From an uncultured Erysipelotrichaceae bacterium (lineage in GTDB: Bacteria; Bacillota_I; Bacilli_A; Erysipelotrichales; Erysipelotrichaceae), in NCBI GenBank assembly GCA_902786245.1, contig CADABS010000001.1, positions 87,619-151,618 of the forward strand: a stretch of 64,000 nt of DNA, written 5' to 3'. Position 1 is the first letter of the stretch, and every line of letters begins with the position of its first letter. This document shows, piece by piece, positions 38,357-47,437 of this stretch. Under the pieces are notes generated by a model. The model searched no databases, was not told the DNA's origin, and worked only from the letters and a program-made list of their open reading frames with translations. The translations under genes and the position numbers were made by a program.

Positions 38357-41300
38357 CTAATGGCGTGTACGGGCCACCCGGCAGGCAATGTTCTGCCATA
38401 AATGGCGGATAATGCCGAAGTCATTGTGCAGGGACTGCGGCAGCGACGGGATCCTATCGAACAGGATCTGCAGATATTCCTCTTCATTCCCATGGAAATC
38501 AAGGATCTCGACCGTATGCGTCCTGGCATGGCCATGCCGGGAAATATGTACCTCCGTCACGGTGCCGCTGAGCTCTGCATGATATCTGCCGGTATCGATT
38601 ACCGCATCCACCGGCATGCCGGTTCTGAGTTCTTCCCCCTCATCCAGATAAACCGTAAAGGAATGATCATACAGCCGGATCGTGACACCGGAATACTGCT
38701 TTCCTTTTTCTCTGCCATGGGCGACGGTCAGAGATACCGGCTCTGCATCGATCACTTCCACTGTTTCTTCGCTGCCGTCCCTGCCGTCGATCAGGAACAG
38801 CGACATGATCAGGAAATAGAGATTCCGGATCAGCCAGAACAGAAGCACGGCAAAACTGATAAAGCGCATTCTGTCCATCAGCACCGCCAGCCGGATGATG
38901 CCGAACACGGATATGGCAATCAGCACGAGAAACGGTGCCATCGACCGGTAATCCGTTTCCCGGTGTGCCTGACGGCCGGATTTATCCGTTACCTTGAACG
39001 CAGACATCGTCATTCCCAGGGTCTCCCGGATCACCGGCATCAGCAGATGCGGCATGACGCTGGTTTCATAGATTCCGCTCCATTTCATGGACATCGATCC
39101 GCGGCTGAGAATGCGCAGACACAGGTCCTGGACGATATACATCGGCAGCCAGAAGATCAGCAGTTCGATCCAGCTGCATTCGAATACCGGTATCGCAAAG
39201 GCCGCAAACATCAGCGGCGAAAGAATATAAATCAGGTTTTTCAGAGGCGAATACCAGTAGACGACAGAACTCAGGTAATTGACTTTCTGCAGCAGACTCA
39301 GACCCGGCATACGCAGCAGATGGAGCTGTCTGGCAGTTGCGATGACGCCTCTTGCCCAGCGCGTGCGCTGCTTGATATGTTCGCGGTACGTATGCGGTGT
39401 CTGTCCGCTGGCCAATGGCTCGGGAAGACCCAGCGATACATATCCCTTTGATTCGATCAGCACACCGGTCGCAAAATCCTCCGTGATCGAGCCGGTATAG
39501 AATCCGCCGATCTCCTCCAGGGCCTTGCGGGAAAGAACGGTATTGGAGCCGCCGTAGATGACGCTGTTGGATCCGGTCCTTGCCGGTTCGATCGTCCGGT
39601 AGAAGAAGTCCTGTTCATTGGGTGCCCGCTTTTCCGAATACAGCGCGTATTGGAATACATCCGGATCATAGAATGCCTGCGGTGTCTGCAGCAGACCGAG
39701 CTCCGTCTTTCCATCGCCTGATTTCTGCGCTTTGACAAAATACGGGATCGTCTTCAGCAGAAAATCGCTGCGTACGATCATATCGGCATCCAGCGTCACG
39801 ATATACGGCGCATGAGTCCGTTTCATTGCCGCATTGAGGTTTCCGGCTTTGGCACCGGTATTGTCAGGACGGTCGAAATAGCCGATCTGCATCTTCTCCG
39901 CCAGCGCCCGCATTTCAGTGCGCCGGTTGTCATCGCACAGCCAGATATGCACTTTGCCAGGATCAGGATAGGACAGATGAAGACAGCCGCTGATGGTTTT
40001 CTGCAGCAGATCAGCCGGTTCATTATATGTTGCGATAAAGATATCCACTTCCGGATATTCATCTTCTGCGATGGCGGGCAGCGGATGATCATGCATGCCG
40101 AGCAGATTCCGGTACAGGATCAGCGATTCGCCGAATCCGAACACTTCCACCGCCAGCAGGATCAGACTGCAGGCAGCCGGCAGGATCCCTTCTTCCGCCG
40201 GAATCGAGTACAGTGCCCGCCAGGCAAGATAGATCAATGTCAGACAGGCCGAAGATGCCAGCAGGATCCTCGCCATGCGCAGACGTCTGCCCTGCATTTT
40301 CAGATTGGCTTTCAGTTCCTGTTCACTGTATACATCATCATAGGACGGCGTCTTGCGCGGACGCATCGCCAGCAGAACACCGATGACCGTCACTACAGCC
40401 GACACCAGGGCCAGCCAGTGCCACTTCCCGGCCGCACCGAAACCGCGGGGACCGAGCGATTCGATCAGCCATGAACGCAAACCGGATAAAAGCGTCTGTC
40501 CCTCCGGCGTAACCGGCACCGGGATCGAAGACGGATCTGCACCCCGGATCAGTTCCCGGACCCAGCGGCCGCTCGGGGACAGATCATCCTCACCGGGAAT
40601 TCCCGAGGGCTGATAGCCATGTCTGAAAAAAGCCGATGATTCATCTTTATCGGAAAGACTCCAGACCGCATAGCTCAGATCATGATCACGCAGAAAAGTG
40701 AACCATTCCGCAGCCGATTCATAATCGATCCTGCCGTTGCCGTCCGACGCACAGATGCCGCATTCACTGATGAATACCGGCAGTCCGCTTTCCAGCGCTG
40801 CCTGCAGTTCCTTACGCAGTCCTTCATGATGCGATGCGGCATAGAAATGCAGAACATACATGACATTGTCATAGGGCAGCGGCCGCAGGACGGCAGCCGA
40901 AAGATTCCGGTCAAATTCCGGTGTGCCGACCGTGATTACCGCATCCGGATCGTTTTTCCGGATCACCGGGATGATCACATCGCAGTATTCCATTACATCC
41001 GACCAGTGCGTTTCGCCGTTGGGCTCATTGCATATTTCATACAGAAGATGCGGCAGATGTCCGTATTTACTGGAAATATAATCAAAGAATTCCACCGCTT
41101 CGGCAAGGTTCATATTGGGATCGTAATCATGCAGGATATGCCAGTCAGCCAGAACATACATATCGGCTTCGACCGCCGCCTCAATGCCCTGTTCCAGCAG
41201 CTGCAGGCTTTCTTCTTTTTCTTCGCCGCAGTAGATTTCCGAATACATCGCAAGCCGCAGGAGATTGCTGTTCCAGTCTTCCGATATGCCTTTGATAAAA

Positions 41301-41551
41301 TCAGGCGCAATAAAATCCGGATACCAGGTCAGGCCATGCGAACTGACACCCCGCAGCTGTACCTTCCTTCCGGTCTGATCCGCCAGAACACCATCCTGTA
41401 CATGCAGGCTTCCGCTGACGGACGGACGGGCTGTGTATGCATTGTAGCTGAACGATTCCGGTTCATCGGCAGAAATTCTGATTCCGGCCGGCAGAAACAG
41501 CGCAGCCGCAATGAGAAAAGCCAGAAACAGTCCGGATTTTCTGATTTTCAT
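38357..41551 (-). CDS. Single-chain GH5 endoglucanase-like plus family 2 cellulose synthase
   Basis: 1064 residues from the ATG at 41551 (AGAGGG upstream). Residues 1-28 are a signal/anchor; 40-330 form an extracellular GH5 domain with YEICNEPNG (Glu176) and FISECGI (Glu263), both catalytic residues. A membrane helix near 375 leads into a BcsA/CesA-like GT2 domain with FIATYNEP, VTLDADM, GSITEDFATG and QRTRWARG, followed by more helices. The last 150 residues resemble the beta barrel after BcsA, but the RxxxR and DxSxxG c-di-GMP motifs of PilZ are not apparent. It would polymerise beta-1,4-glucan and trim it at the cell surface. BcsZ/CcsZ-type glucanases are normally separate proteins. Confidence 0.93.
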   Translation of the reverse strand: MKIRKSGLFLAFLIAAALFLPAGIRISADEPESFSYNAYTARPSVSGSLHVQDGVLADQTGRKVQLRGVSSHGLTWYPDFIAPDFIKGISEDWNSNLLRLAMYSEIYCGEEKEESLQLLEQGIEAAVEADMYVLADWHILHDYDPNMNLAEAVEFFDYISSKYGHLPHLLYEICNEPNGETHWSDVMEYCDVIIPVIRKNDPDAVITVGTPEFDRNLSAAVLRPLPYDNVMYVLHFYAASHHEGLRKELQAALESGLPVFISECGICASDGNGRIDYESAAEWFTFLRDHDLSYAVWSLSDKDESSAFFRHGYQPSGIPGEDDLSPSGRWVRELIRGADPSSIPVPVTPEGQTLLSGLRSWLIESLGPRGFGAAGKWHWLALVSAVVTVIGVLLAMRPRKTPSYDDVYSEQELKANLKMQGRRLRMARILLASSACLTLIYLAWRALYSIPAEEGILPAACSLILLAVEVFGFGESLILYRNLLGMHDHPLPAIAEDEYPEVDIFIATYNEPADLLQKTISGCLHLSYPDPGKVHIWLCDDNRRTEMRALAEKMQIGYFDRPDNTGAKAGNLNAAMKRTHAPYIVTLDADMIVRSDFLLKTIPYFVKAQKSGDGKTELGLLQTPQAFYDPDVFQYALYSEKRAPNEQDFFYRTIEPARTGSNSVIYGGSNTVLSRKALEEIGGFYTGSITEDFATGVLIESKGYVSLGLPEPLASGQTPHTYREHIKQRTRWARGVIATARQLHLLRMPGLSLLQKVNYLSSVVYWYSPLKNLIYILSPLMFAAFAIPVFECSWIELLIFWLPMYIVQDLCLRILSRGSMSMKWSGIYETSVMPHLLMPVIRETLGMTMSAFKVTDKSGRQAHRETDYRSMAPFLVLIAISVFGIIRLAVLMDRMRFISFAVLLFWLIRNLYFLIMSLFLIDGRDGSEETVEVIDAEPVSLTVAHGREKGKQYSGVTIRLYDHSFTVYLDEGEELRTGMPVDAVIDTGRYHAELSGTVTEVHISRHGHARTHTVEILDFHGNEEEYLQILFDRIPSLPQSLHNDFGIIRHLWQNIACRVARTRH

Positions 41552-41584
41552 AACTACCCTCTGAATAAAACCTTCTTTGATTCC

Positions 41585-41590
41585 ATTATA
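41585..41590 (-). promoter_or_regulatory. Candidate -10 of the GH5-cellulose synthase gene
   Basis: Minus-strand TATAAT is 33 bases before the ATG at 41551. The -35 at 17 bases is poor, so activation by a regulator or read-through from the upstream small gene is possible. Confidence 0.4.
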
Positions 41591-41624
41591 GATGAAACAC
41601 AGCATGGATGCGTATATTTCGGAA

Positions 41625-41957
41625 TTATCCGATATCTTTCAGGCGGTTGGAAATACTGCGGACTTCCACCTGTGAAGAAGCGATCAGGACCGATTCCTGG
41701 TCAAAGAAAACGCACAGATCCTGGGCGATTTCCTCAATCACGTCTTTTTCCGTACCGATCAGAGAAAGCATCAGCGTATTCTCCTGGGTATATTCGCCGT
41801 TTTCATGAATATAGCCGCCTTCAATCAGACTGAACGAAAACGGAACCTTGTAGCTGATGCATACCTTTTTCAGAATGGAGATGTATTTCTCATCTGCGAA
41901 TTCCTGTATTTTCGAGTCTTTATTGTTCAGACCAATATAGATATCTGTCCTGTCCAT
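41625..41957 (-). CDS. Small uncharacterised protein upstream of the cellulose synthase
   Basis: 110 residues. The start at 41957 follows AGAGGTGG; a longer frame exists without a ribosome site. It begins MDRTDIYIGLNNKDS, then YKVPFSFSLIEGGYIHENGEY and NTLMLSLIGTEKDVIEEIAQ, ending in a charged helix. The pattern resembles small ligand-binding (DUF3574-like) proteins but I cannot assign it. It is soluble and precedes the glucan synthase by 73 bp, so a regulatory or accessory role for glucan production is possible. Confidence 0.7.
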   Translation of the reverse strand: MDRTDIYIGLNNKDSKIQEFADEKYISILKKVCISYKVPFSFSLIEGGYIHENGEYTQENTLMLSLIGTEKDVIEEIAQDLCVFFDQESVLIASSQVEVRSISNRLKDIG

Positions 41958-42142
41958 ATTTCCACCTCTTACCGCACGGTTTGCGTTCAAATACATATGT
42001 ATCTATATTCTACAATCTGCGTCCTCCATCTGAAAGTACAGCGCAGATGTCTTCCGGCATGATAAAATATGATGAGTATTCTATACGACAGTACCGGTTC
42101 AGAATGTGTTGCATATTCCTGATAGATTGCTGAGGAATCCCC

Positions 42143-45100
42143 ATGACAGAAAAAGATAAATCCGGGCAGACCGCCGTCAGAAAAGCAAATACATACTTCT
42201 TCACCAAAGCTGCGGTGAATCTGCTTTTTGTCATACTCGGAGCCCTGCTGATTTCCTATCTGCTGCAGTCGGCCCAGACCGAAGCCGTCTACCGCAAACA
42301 GCTGGAAAACAATACCCAGGCGCTGAATGAAGCAGCCCGGATCCTGGAAAAGAATGAAAGCAGCGCGGAACAGTTCACTGAAATCTATCACCAGGGCAAC
42401 CAGGAAGTACTGGATGATATCGCGCTGCTGATGACGGGAGGAATGACCGAATCCCTGGCCGCTTCCGACGCTTCCATCCGCAGCGAAGTCTATGCCGATA
42501 TCGCTGCCCGGGCGGATGCCGATTACCTGTTCGTCATCGATCCGACCGGCATGGTCGTGCTTTCCGCCGATCCTTCCCTGACCGGAACCAATCCGGCTGC
42601 CAGCAGCCTGCTGACCCAGGAAAACATCAATGCCCTTCTCACACCGACCCGCAGCGCCGATGGAACGATCACACCGGTATTCGTAAAGAACCGCTTCGGA
42701 ACCTACTATTTCTACTCCTGTGAATATGATTTCATGGGCAGCACCCATATGATCATCCTCGGTACGGATTCCTCCGCACCCGACCAGCAGACGGCTGCGC
42801 TCAGCGATGTCTCTGCAGTTCTCAGCCGGGCCAGCGTCATCAATGACGGATTCCTCTTTGCCGTCGATCCCCGCGATCATCTGTTCCTGTATTACAAAAA
42901 CGGCGATGAATTCCTGTCCGGACAGAATGCACTGCAGTGCGGACTGAGCGAAGAAGCACTGGAAGACGGCTACACCGGCATCCTGTCGATCCGCAATACC
43001 GGCTATTACTGTGCCACCCGAAGGATCAGCGACAGACTTGTCATCGGCGCCGCATCGCCGCTCAGCAGAATGCTGGACAATAACCGCTATGCCGTATTAT
43101 GGACCGTCATCGGCTTCACTGCCGTCATGATGATATGCCTTGGCTACTGCGTCATCGTCCGCAATGACTTTGTCAGACACGGCACCGAAACAGACCGGCT
43201 GCGGATCATGAAGCACAAAGACAACGAGATCTTCTTTGACCGTTCGATCTTCCGCCGGGTCTTCCCGCTGATGGCTGCAGGTGTCCTGGTCATGTACGGC
43301 ATTACCTTCTATACCCAGACCCTGCTGGAAATCACCGAAGGCATCGAGCGCTCGCAGGTAGCCCTGCATGAAGTCACCGGACGCTATGAAGAGAGCAATG
43401 AGAACAGAGAACTGATTCAGGAATATCATGCCGGCCATTTCACTTCCGCCGCCAGGATCATTTCCCTGGTCATTCAGGAAAATCCCCAGATCCTCAACGA
43501 AGAATCTGATTACTATCATGCCTATTTTGATGAAAACGGCGAACGGGTACTGATGACGGATGATGAAGGCAATCCCCTGAAATCCGTCGCCCGCTCCGCT
43601 CTGCTGCAGAAGCTGTGCGATGCCAACAGCATCGACGCCATCTATGTCTATGACGAAAACGGCCGGGTGATCAGCACCAGCACGGACAACTGGCATTTCA
43701 TGATCAGCCGCAATGAAGAAGATCAGTCCTATGCCTTCCTCGATGTCCTCAACGGCAGAAAGACATCGTACGTACAGGATCTGATGGTCAATGACCTCGG
43801 CAGTGAATCACAGTACATCGGTACGGTTTCGGATTACTTTACACGGAAAGCCGAAGACGGCAGTACCGAATATGTATCGAGATTCGAATTCGAGCGTTCG
43901 GCCAATGAAACCGGTCTGCTTGAAGACGTGACCGGTGAGGGCATCACCCGCCACCATTCCCTGATCCAGATCGAGCTGAGCGCAACGCTGAACGATCTTC
44001 TGCTCGAGTCCACCAATGTCGAAAGCATCCTCTCCACCAGCATGCTCAGCGGCGGATCCATCGTCATGTTCGATGCCACAGAAGCCCATACATGTCTGTA
44101 TTCGCCGACAGCCGCCAGCATCGGCAAGACAGCAGAGGAACTCGGCGTTTCCCCGAAAGCGTTCTCCGGTGCCGATTATTACGGCTTCAGCCGCATCAAC
44201 GGAACGGAATACTTCCAGTATTACCGCTACCTGGACGGCTATTATATCGCGACCGCCCTCCCGAAGCAGAATCTGTATACGGGCCGGGCTCCGATCGCCC
44301 TGGTCACTGCCGTGATTTCCTTCATCATCATCCTGCTTCTTTCCGGAACGATCACCCTGACCAGCAGCGAAGAAGAAAACTATTACAGAACCGTCAGCGA
44401 AGAAGAGGAGGAAGACGGACTGAACGCAGCGATCTTCAGTATCATCCTTCCTTCCGGACGCCAATCCTCCACAACCCGGGCTTCGGCGAGATGGAACAAC
44501 CGCTCGATCCCATGGAACGAACGGGGACCGGAACAGAAGCTGGCAGTCATTATCGGCGCTGTCTTTGCCGCATTGATGCTGTATGTACTTGCAAGCATCC
44601 TCGGATTCAACACCTCATTCAGCAGCCGCTCCATCATCCAGTATGTCATGAGCGGACTGTGGGACAGAAACTGGAACGTCTTCGCCCTGACTGCATGTGC
44701 AATCGTCATTATGAGCGTGATCATCTTCACACGGGTGCTGATGATTCCGATCAATATCATTTCTTCTCTGATCGGTACAAGGGGCGAAACCCTGGCCCAC
44801 CTGATCATGTCCATTCTCAAATACGGCGGTGCCATCGGTGCCCTGTTCTACTGCCTCTACCTGCTCGGTGTCGATACCGCCAGCCTGCTGGCCGGTGCCA
44901 GTATCATGTCGCTGGTCATCGGTCTTGGATCGCAGTCGCTGATCCAGGATATCCTTGCCGGTATCTTCATCGTATTTGAAGGCGAATTCCGGGTCGGCGA
45001 TATCGTCACGATCCACGATTTCCGCGGCACGGTCATGGACATCGGTCTGCGTACCACCAAGATCCAGGCACCGGACGGAAATATCAAGATTTTCAATAAC

Positions 45101-45490
45101 AACAGCATCTCCGGCGTACTGAATATGACAAAGGCCGCTTCCTTCGCATCGATCCGGATCGACATCGAATACGGTCAGGATATCGATTATGTCGAAGCAG
45201 TGCTCCGGCGCGATCTGCCGGCTCTGGCCGAACAGAATCCGATGATCCTGGACGGACCGGATTATCTGGGTGTTGCGGAACTGGGAGCCAGCGGCGTAAC
45301 CCTGATGGTCGGTGCCCGCTGCAGCGAACAGAACGTGCGCTCCGTGATCCGCTTCCTCAACCGCGAGGTACTGCAGATCTTCTACCGCAATGACATCAAT
45401 GTGCCGTTCGACAATATCACGGTATCCAGTCTCGATATGACGGACCGCAAAACCATCGACGATTTTAAGGAGGAGGACGAAGACAAATGA
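42143..45490 (+). CDS. Giant sensory mechanosensitive (MscS) channel with two extracellular sensor domains
   Basis: 1115 residues. Helix 1 (about 22-40) and helix 2 (about 315-338) flank an extracellular dCache-like domain; helices 3 (about 372-392) and 4 (about 712-735) flank a second one with YIYVYDENGRVIST-type sensor strands. A short charged loop follows, then the MscS core: helices near 800 and 850, the pore helix SIMSLVIGLGSQSLIQDILAG, and the beta domain GEFRVGDIVTIHDFRG. The family opens under membrane tension; the long sensor parts suggest ligand gating. GAGGA lies before the ATG. It overlaps the next gene by 4 bp and is divergent from the glucan synthase cluster over 185 bp. Confidence 0.88.
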   Translation: MTEKDKSGQTAVRKANTYFFTKAAVNLLFVILGALLISYLLQSAQTEAVYRKQLENNTQALNEAARILEKNESSAEQFTEIYHQGNQEVLDDIALLMTGGMTESLAASDASIRSEVYADIAARADADYLFVIDPTGMVVLSADPSLTGTNPAASSLLTQENINALLTPTRSADGTITPVFVKNRFGTYYFYSCEYDFMGSTHMIILGTDSSAPDQQTAALSDVSAVLSRASVINDGFLFAVDPRDHLFLYYKNGDEFLSGQNALQCGLSEEALEDGYTGILSIRNTGYYCATRRISDRLVIGAASPLSRMLDNNRYAVLWTVIGFTAVMMICLGYCVIVRNDFVRHGTETDRLRIMKHKDNEIFFDRSIFRRVFPLMAAGVLVMYGITFYTQTLLEITEGIERSQVALHEVTGRYEESNENRELIQEYHAGHFTSAARIISLVIQENPQILNEESDYYHAYFDENGERVLMTDDEGNPLKSVARSALLQKLCDANSIDAIYVYDENGRVISTSTDNWHFMISRNEEDQSYAFLDVLNGRKTSYVQDLMVNDLGSESQYIGTVSDYFTRKAEDGSTEYVSRFEFERSANETGLLEDVTGEGITRHHSLIQIELSATLNDLLLESTNVESILSTSMLSGGSIVMFDATEAHTCLYSPTAASIGKTAEELGVSPKAFSGADYYGFSRINGTEYFQYYRYLDGYYIATALPKQNLYTGRAPIALVTAVISFIIILLLSGTITLTSSEEENYYRTVSEEEEEDGLNAAIFSIILPSGRQSSTTRASARWNNRSIPWNERGPEQKLAVIIGAVFAALMLYVLASILGFNTSFSSRSIIQYVMSGLWDRNWNVFALTACAIVIMSVIIFTRVLMIPINIISSLIGTRGETLAHLIMSILKYGGAIGALFYCLYLLGVDTASLLAGASIMSLVIGLGSQSLIQDILAGIFIVFEGEFRVGDIVTIHDFRGTVMDIGLRTTKIQAPDGNIKIFNNNSISGVLNMTKAASFASIRIDIEYGQDIDYVEAVLRRDLPALAEQNPMILDGPDYLGVAELGASGVTLMVGARCSEQNVRSVIRFLNREVLQIFYRNDINVPFDNITVSSLDMTDRKTIDDFKEEDEDK

Positions 45491-46548
45491 AGAATCATCT
45501 GAAAATCATGCTGTGCGCCGTCCTTCTTGCCGGATGCGCATCTGCTGAAGAAGAACAGACACCTGCCGCTCCGGAAGCTCCGGCTGAAAGCGGCGTCGTC
45601 CGTCTTGCCCTGCATACAGACGGCCATATCTTCAATATCATCGCCGAGGAACAGGGATATCTGAAGGATGAAGGCATCACCGTGGAATATGTCCCGGTCG
45701 ACAATGACAATGAAGTATTCGAATGCATCCGCAACGGTACGATCGACATCGCTTCCAATTTCGGAACCAATCTTCCCCTGCAGCACATCTCCGAAGGCAT
45801 GGATATGACGATCTTCGCCGGATACATGCTGACAGGATGCATGCCGGTCTTCGGAAGAACCGATGCGGAATGGCACGGCATCGAAGATCTGATCGGCAAG
45901 ACCATGGCCTGTGAACCGAATCTGTTTGCGGTCACCGGTCCCCTGCTGGATATGGGATATGACCCCCTGAAAGACATTAACTGGCTGGAAACCTATACCC
46001 AGAAAGAACGCATCGAAGCCGTTGAAAGCGGCAGAGCCGACTTCGGACTGGTCGGCACCTCCCTGAACTACGAAATCAATTCGAATCCGAATGTCAAAGT
46101 CCTGACCTATGCCAGCGATATCCTTCCCGATTATTCATGCTGCCGGGCCGAGGCACTGACTTCCTGGATCAATGAAAATCCCAATACTCTCCGGAAACTG
46201 CTGAAAGCATGGATCCGGGCCATGGCATGGTACGATTCCCATCATGAAGAAACCGTTGCCCTGACTGCCCGTGTCATCAGCAATGACGAAGCATACGTCC
46301 GGGCCTATCTTGACAATCCCCGCTGCGACCTGAACGTCGATCCGATGAAGAGTTCCGTCATCCGGGCATGGAATTACATGGAAGATCTCGGACTGCTGGA
46401 TGAAGCAGCCTCGGAAATCGATATCAATGACCATATCAACGTGGATATCTACAAAGCGGCACTGGATGAATGTCAGGCCCAGTACGGATCAGAGAATCCC
46501 GGATTCTATGAAAAAATGCAGGCAATCTACGCCCGCAACAACGGATAG
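45487..46548 (+). CDS. Orphan NitT/TauT-type ABC substrate-binding lipoprotein
   Basis: 353 residues. The signal ends VLLAGC at about residue 17. The fold pattern is that of NMT1/ThiY/SsuA-type binding proteins (VRLALHTDGHIFNIIAEEQGYLKDEGI split, FECIRNGTIDIASNFGTNLPL, GKTMACEPNLF). Such proteins bind small organic ligands such as taurine, sulfonates or pyrimidine precursors. No permease or ATPase lies nearby, and the start overlaps the MscS gene (ATGA). The protein may therefore serve as the ligand receptor for the channel rather than for uptake. Confidence 0.9.
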   Translation: MKNHLKIMLCAVLLAGCASAEEEQTPAAPEAPAESGVVRLALHTDGHIFNIIAEEQGYLKDEGITVEYVPVDNDNEVFECIRNGTIDIASNFGTNLPLQHISEGMDMTIFAGYMLTGCMPVFGRTDAEWHGIEDLIGKTMACEPNLFAVTGPLLDMGYDPLKDINWLETYTQKERIEAVESGRADFGLVGTSLNYEINSNPNVKVLTYASDILPDYSCCRAEALTSWINENPNTLRKLLKAWIRAMAWYDSHHEETVALTARVISNDEAYVRAYLDNPRCDLNVDPMKSSVIRAWNYMEDLGLLDEAASEIDINDHINVDIYKAALDECQAQYGSENPGFYEKMQAIYARNNG

Positions 46549-46560
46549 GAGAAATGAAAG

Positions 46561-47280
46561 ATGCTGATGATCGTACTTGCCGTCCTGGCCAGTTTCATCC
46601 CTTCTATGTTTTTCTATTTCTGGTTTCAGAACAGAAAGAAAGATGACACGGATTACCGGAAGACCTGCACAAAGGTACTGGGCAGCGGCATGCTCAGTGT
46701 CTTTCCCGTCACAGCGGCATCCATGTCTCTGAACATTCTGATGAATCTGACCCTGAAAGGCAGAGTCCCGCTTCTGATACAGGAGGCTTTCTACAAATTC
46801 ATCGTCCTTGCATTTGCCGAAGAATTCGTGAAATACATGACCGGGAGAAAATACGTGCTGCAGCGGAAACAGAATGTCAGCTGGATGGATATCGCCGCCT
46901 TCATGACCATCGCAGCCTGCGGCTTCAATATCATCGAATCCGTAGTCTATGCGATCGGTTCCGATGTCATCACGATCCTCGTCCGCGGCGTTACCGCCCT
47001 GCATGAATTCTACGGCATGATCATGGGCTATTATATCGGCAAACGCTTCTGTACCGGAAATAAAAAATACCTGCTTCCGGCATTTCTGATTCCATGGTTT
47101 CTGCATGGTCTGTATGATTATTCTCTCTCGAAAGAACTGCTGGCAGTGAACGATAACCTGGTATTCCTTCCCTTCCTGGCCATCCTTCTCACCTGGATCA
47201 TCGGCTTCCGGGTCTTCATCAAGCTGATCAAAGGCAGAAACGATCCGATGTATACATCGCCTCTGCATGATGTACACTGA
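46561..47280 (+). CDS. PrsW-like intramembrane protease
   Basis: 239 residues, about seven membrane helices. PrsW/CAAX-type motifs: FAEEFVKYM, GFNIIESVVYAIG, RGVTALHEFYGMIMGYYIGK and FLHGLYDY, giving two Glu and two His that bind zinc. PrsW cleaves anti-sigma factors in Bacillus. It is 12 bp from the binding-protein gene, with AGGAG, so it belongs to the same operon. Its substrate is unknown; no sigma/anti-sigma pair is in the window. Confidence 0.88.
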   Translation: MLMIVLAVLASFIPSMFFYFWFQNRKKDDTDYRKTCTKVLGSGMLSVFPVTAASMSLNILMNLTLKGRVPLLIQEAFYKFIVLAFAEEFVKYMTGRKYVLQRKQNVSWMDIAAFMTIAACGFNIIESVVYAIGSDVITILVRGVTALHEFYGMIMGYYIGKRFCTGNKKYLLPAFLIPWFLHGLYDYSLSKELLAVNDNLVFLPFLAILLTWIIGFRVFIKLIKGRNDPMYTSPLHDVH

Positions 47281-47313
47281 AACACAAATCAAATAAATAA
47301 ACGGCTGCTGAAA

Positions 47314-47338
47314 GGGCGGATGCTCATAAGAAAGTTTT
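47314..47338. repeat. Left imperfect inverted repeat of the accessory element
   Basis: GGGCGG then ATG then CTCATAAGAAAGTTTT. The inner 16 bases match the right end (51760-51783) in inverse orientation with one mismatch, and both outer ends are GGGCGG/CCGCCC. Confidence 0.5.
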
Positions 47339-47386
47339 GAGTCAGTTATTATTTGGGCATCTGTCTGACATGGTTGGTTAACAAAG

Positions 47387-47420
47387 AATACCGGGCTGTT
47401 TTAATACAGTCCGGTATTTT
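47387..47420. terminator. Terminator between prsW-like gene and blaR1-like gene
   Basis: AATACCGGGCTGT-TTTAAT-ACAGTCCGGTATT is a 13-bp stem with one mismatch followed by TT. It lies between convergent genes and could stop either. Confidence 0.65.
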
Positions 47421-47437
47421 CGTATAAAAGCAATTAA

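Noticed and set aside
36510..38360. 616-codon plus-strand frame opposite the membrane protein and phosphatase
   Set aside because: Mirror of two clear minus-strand genes; no ribosome site or domain.
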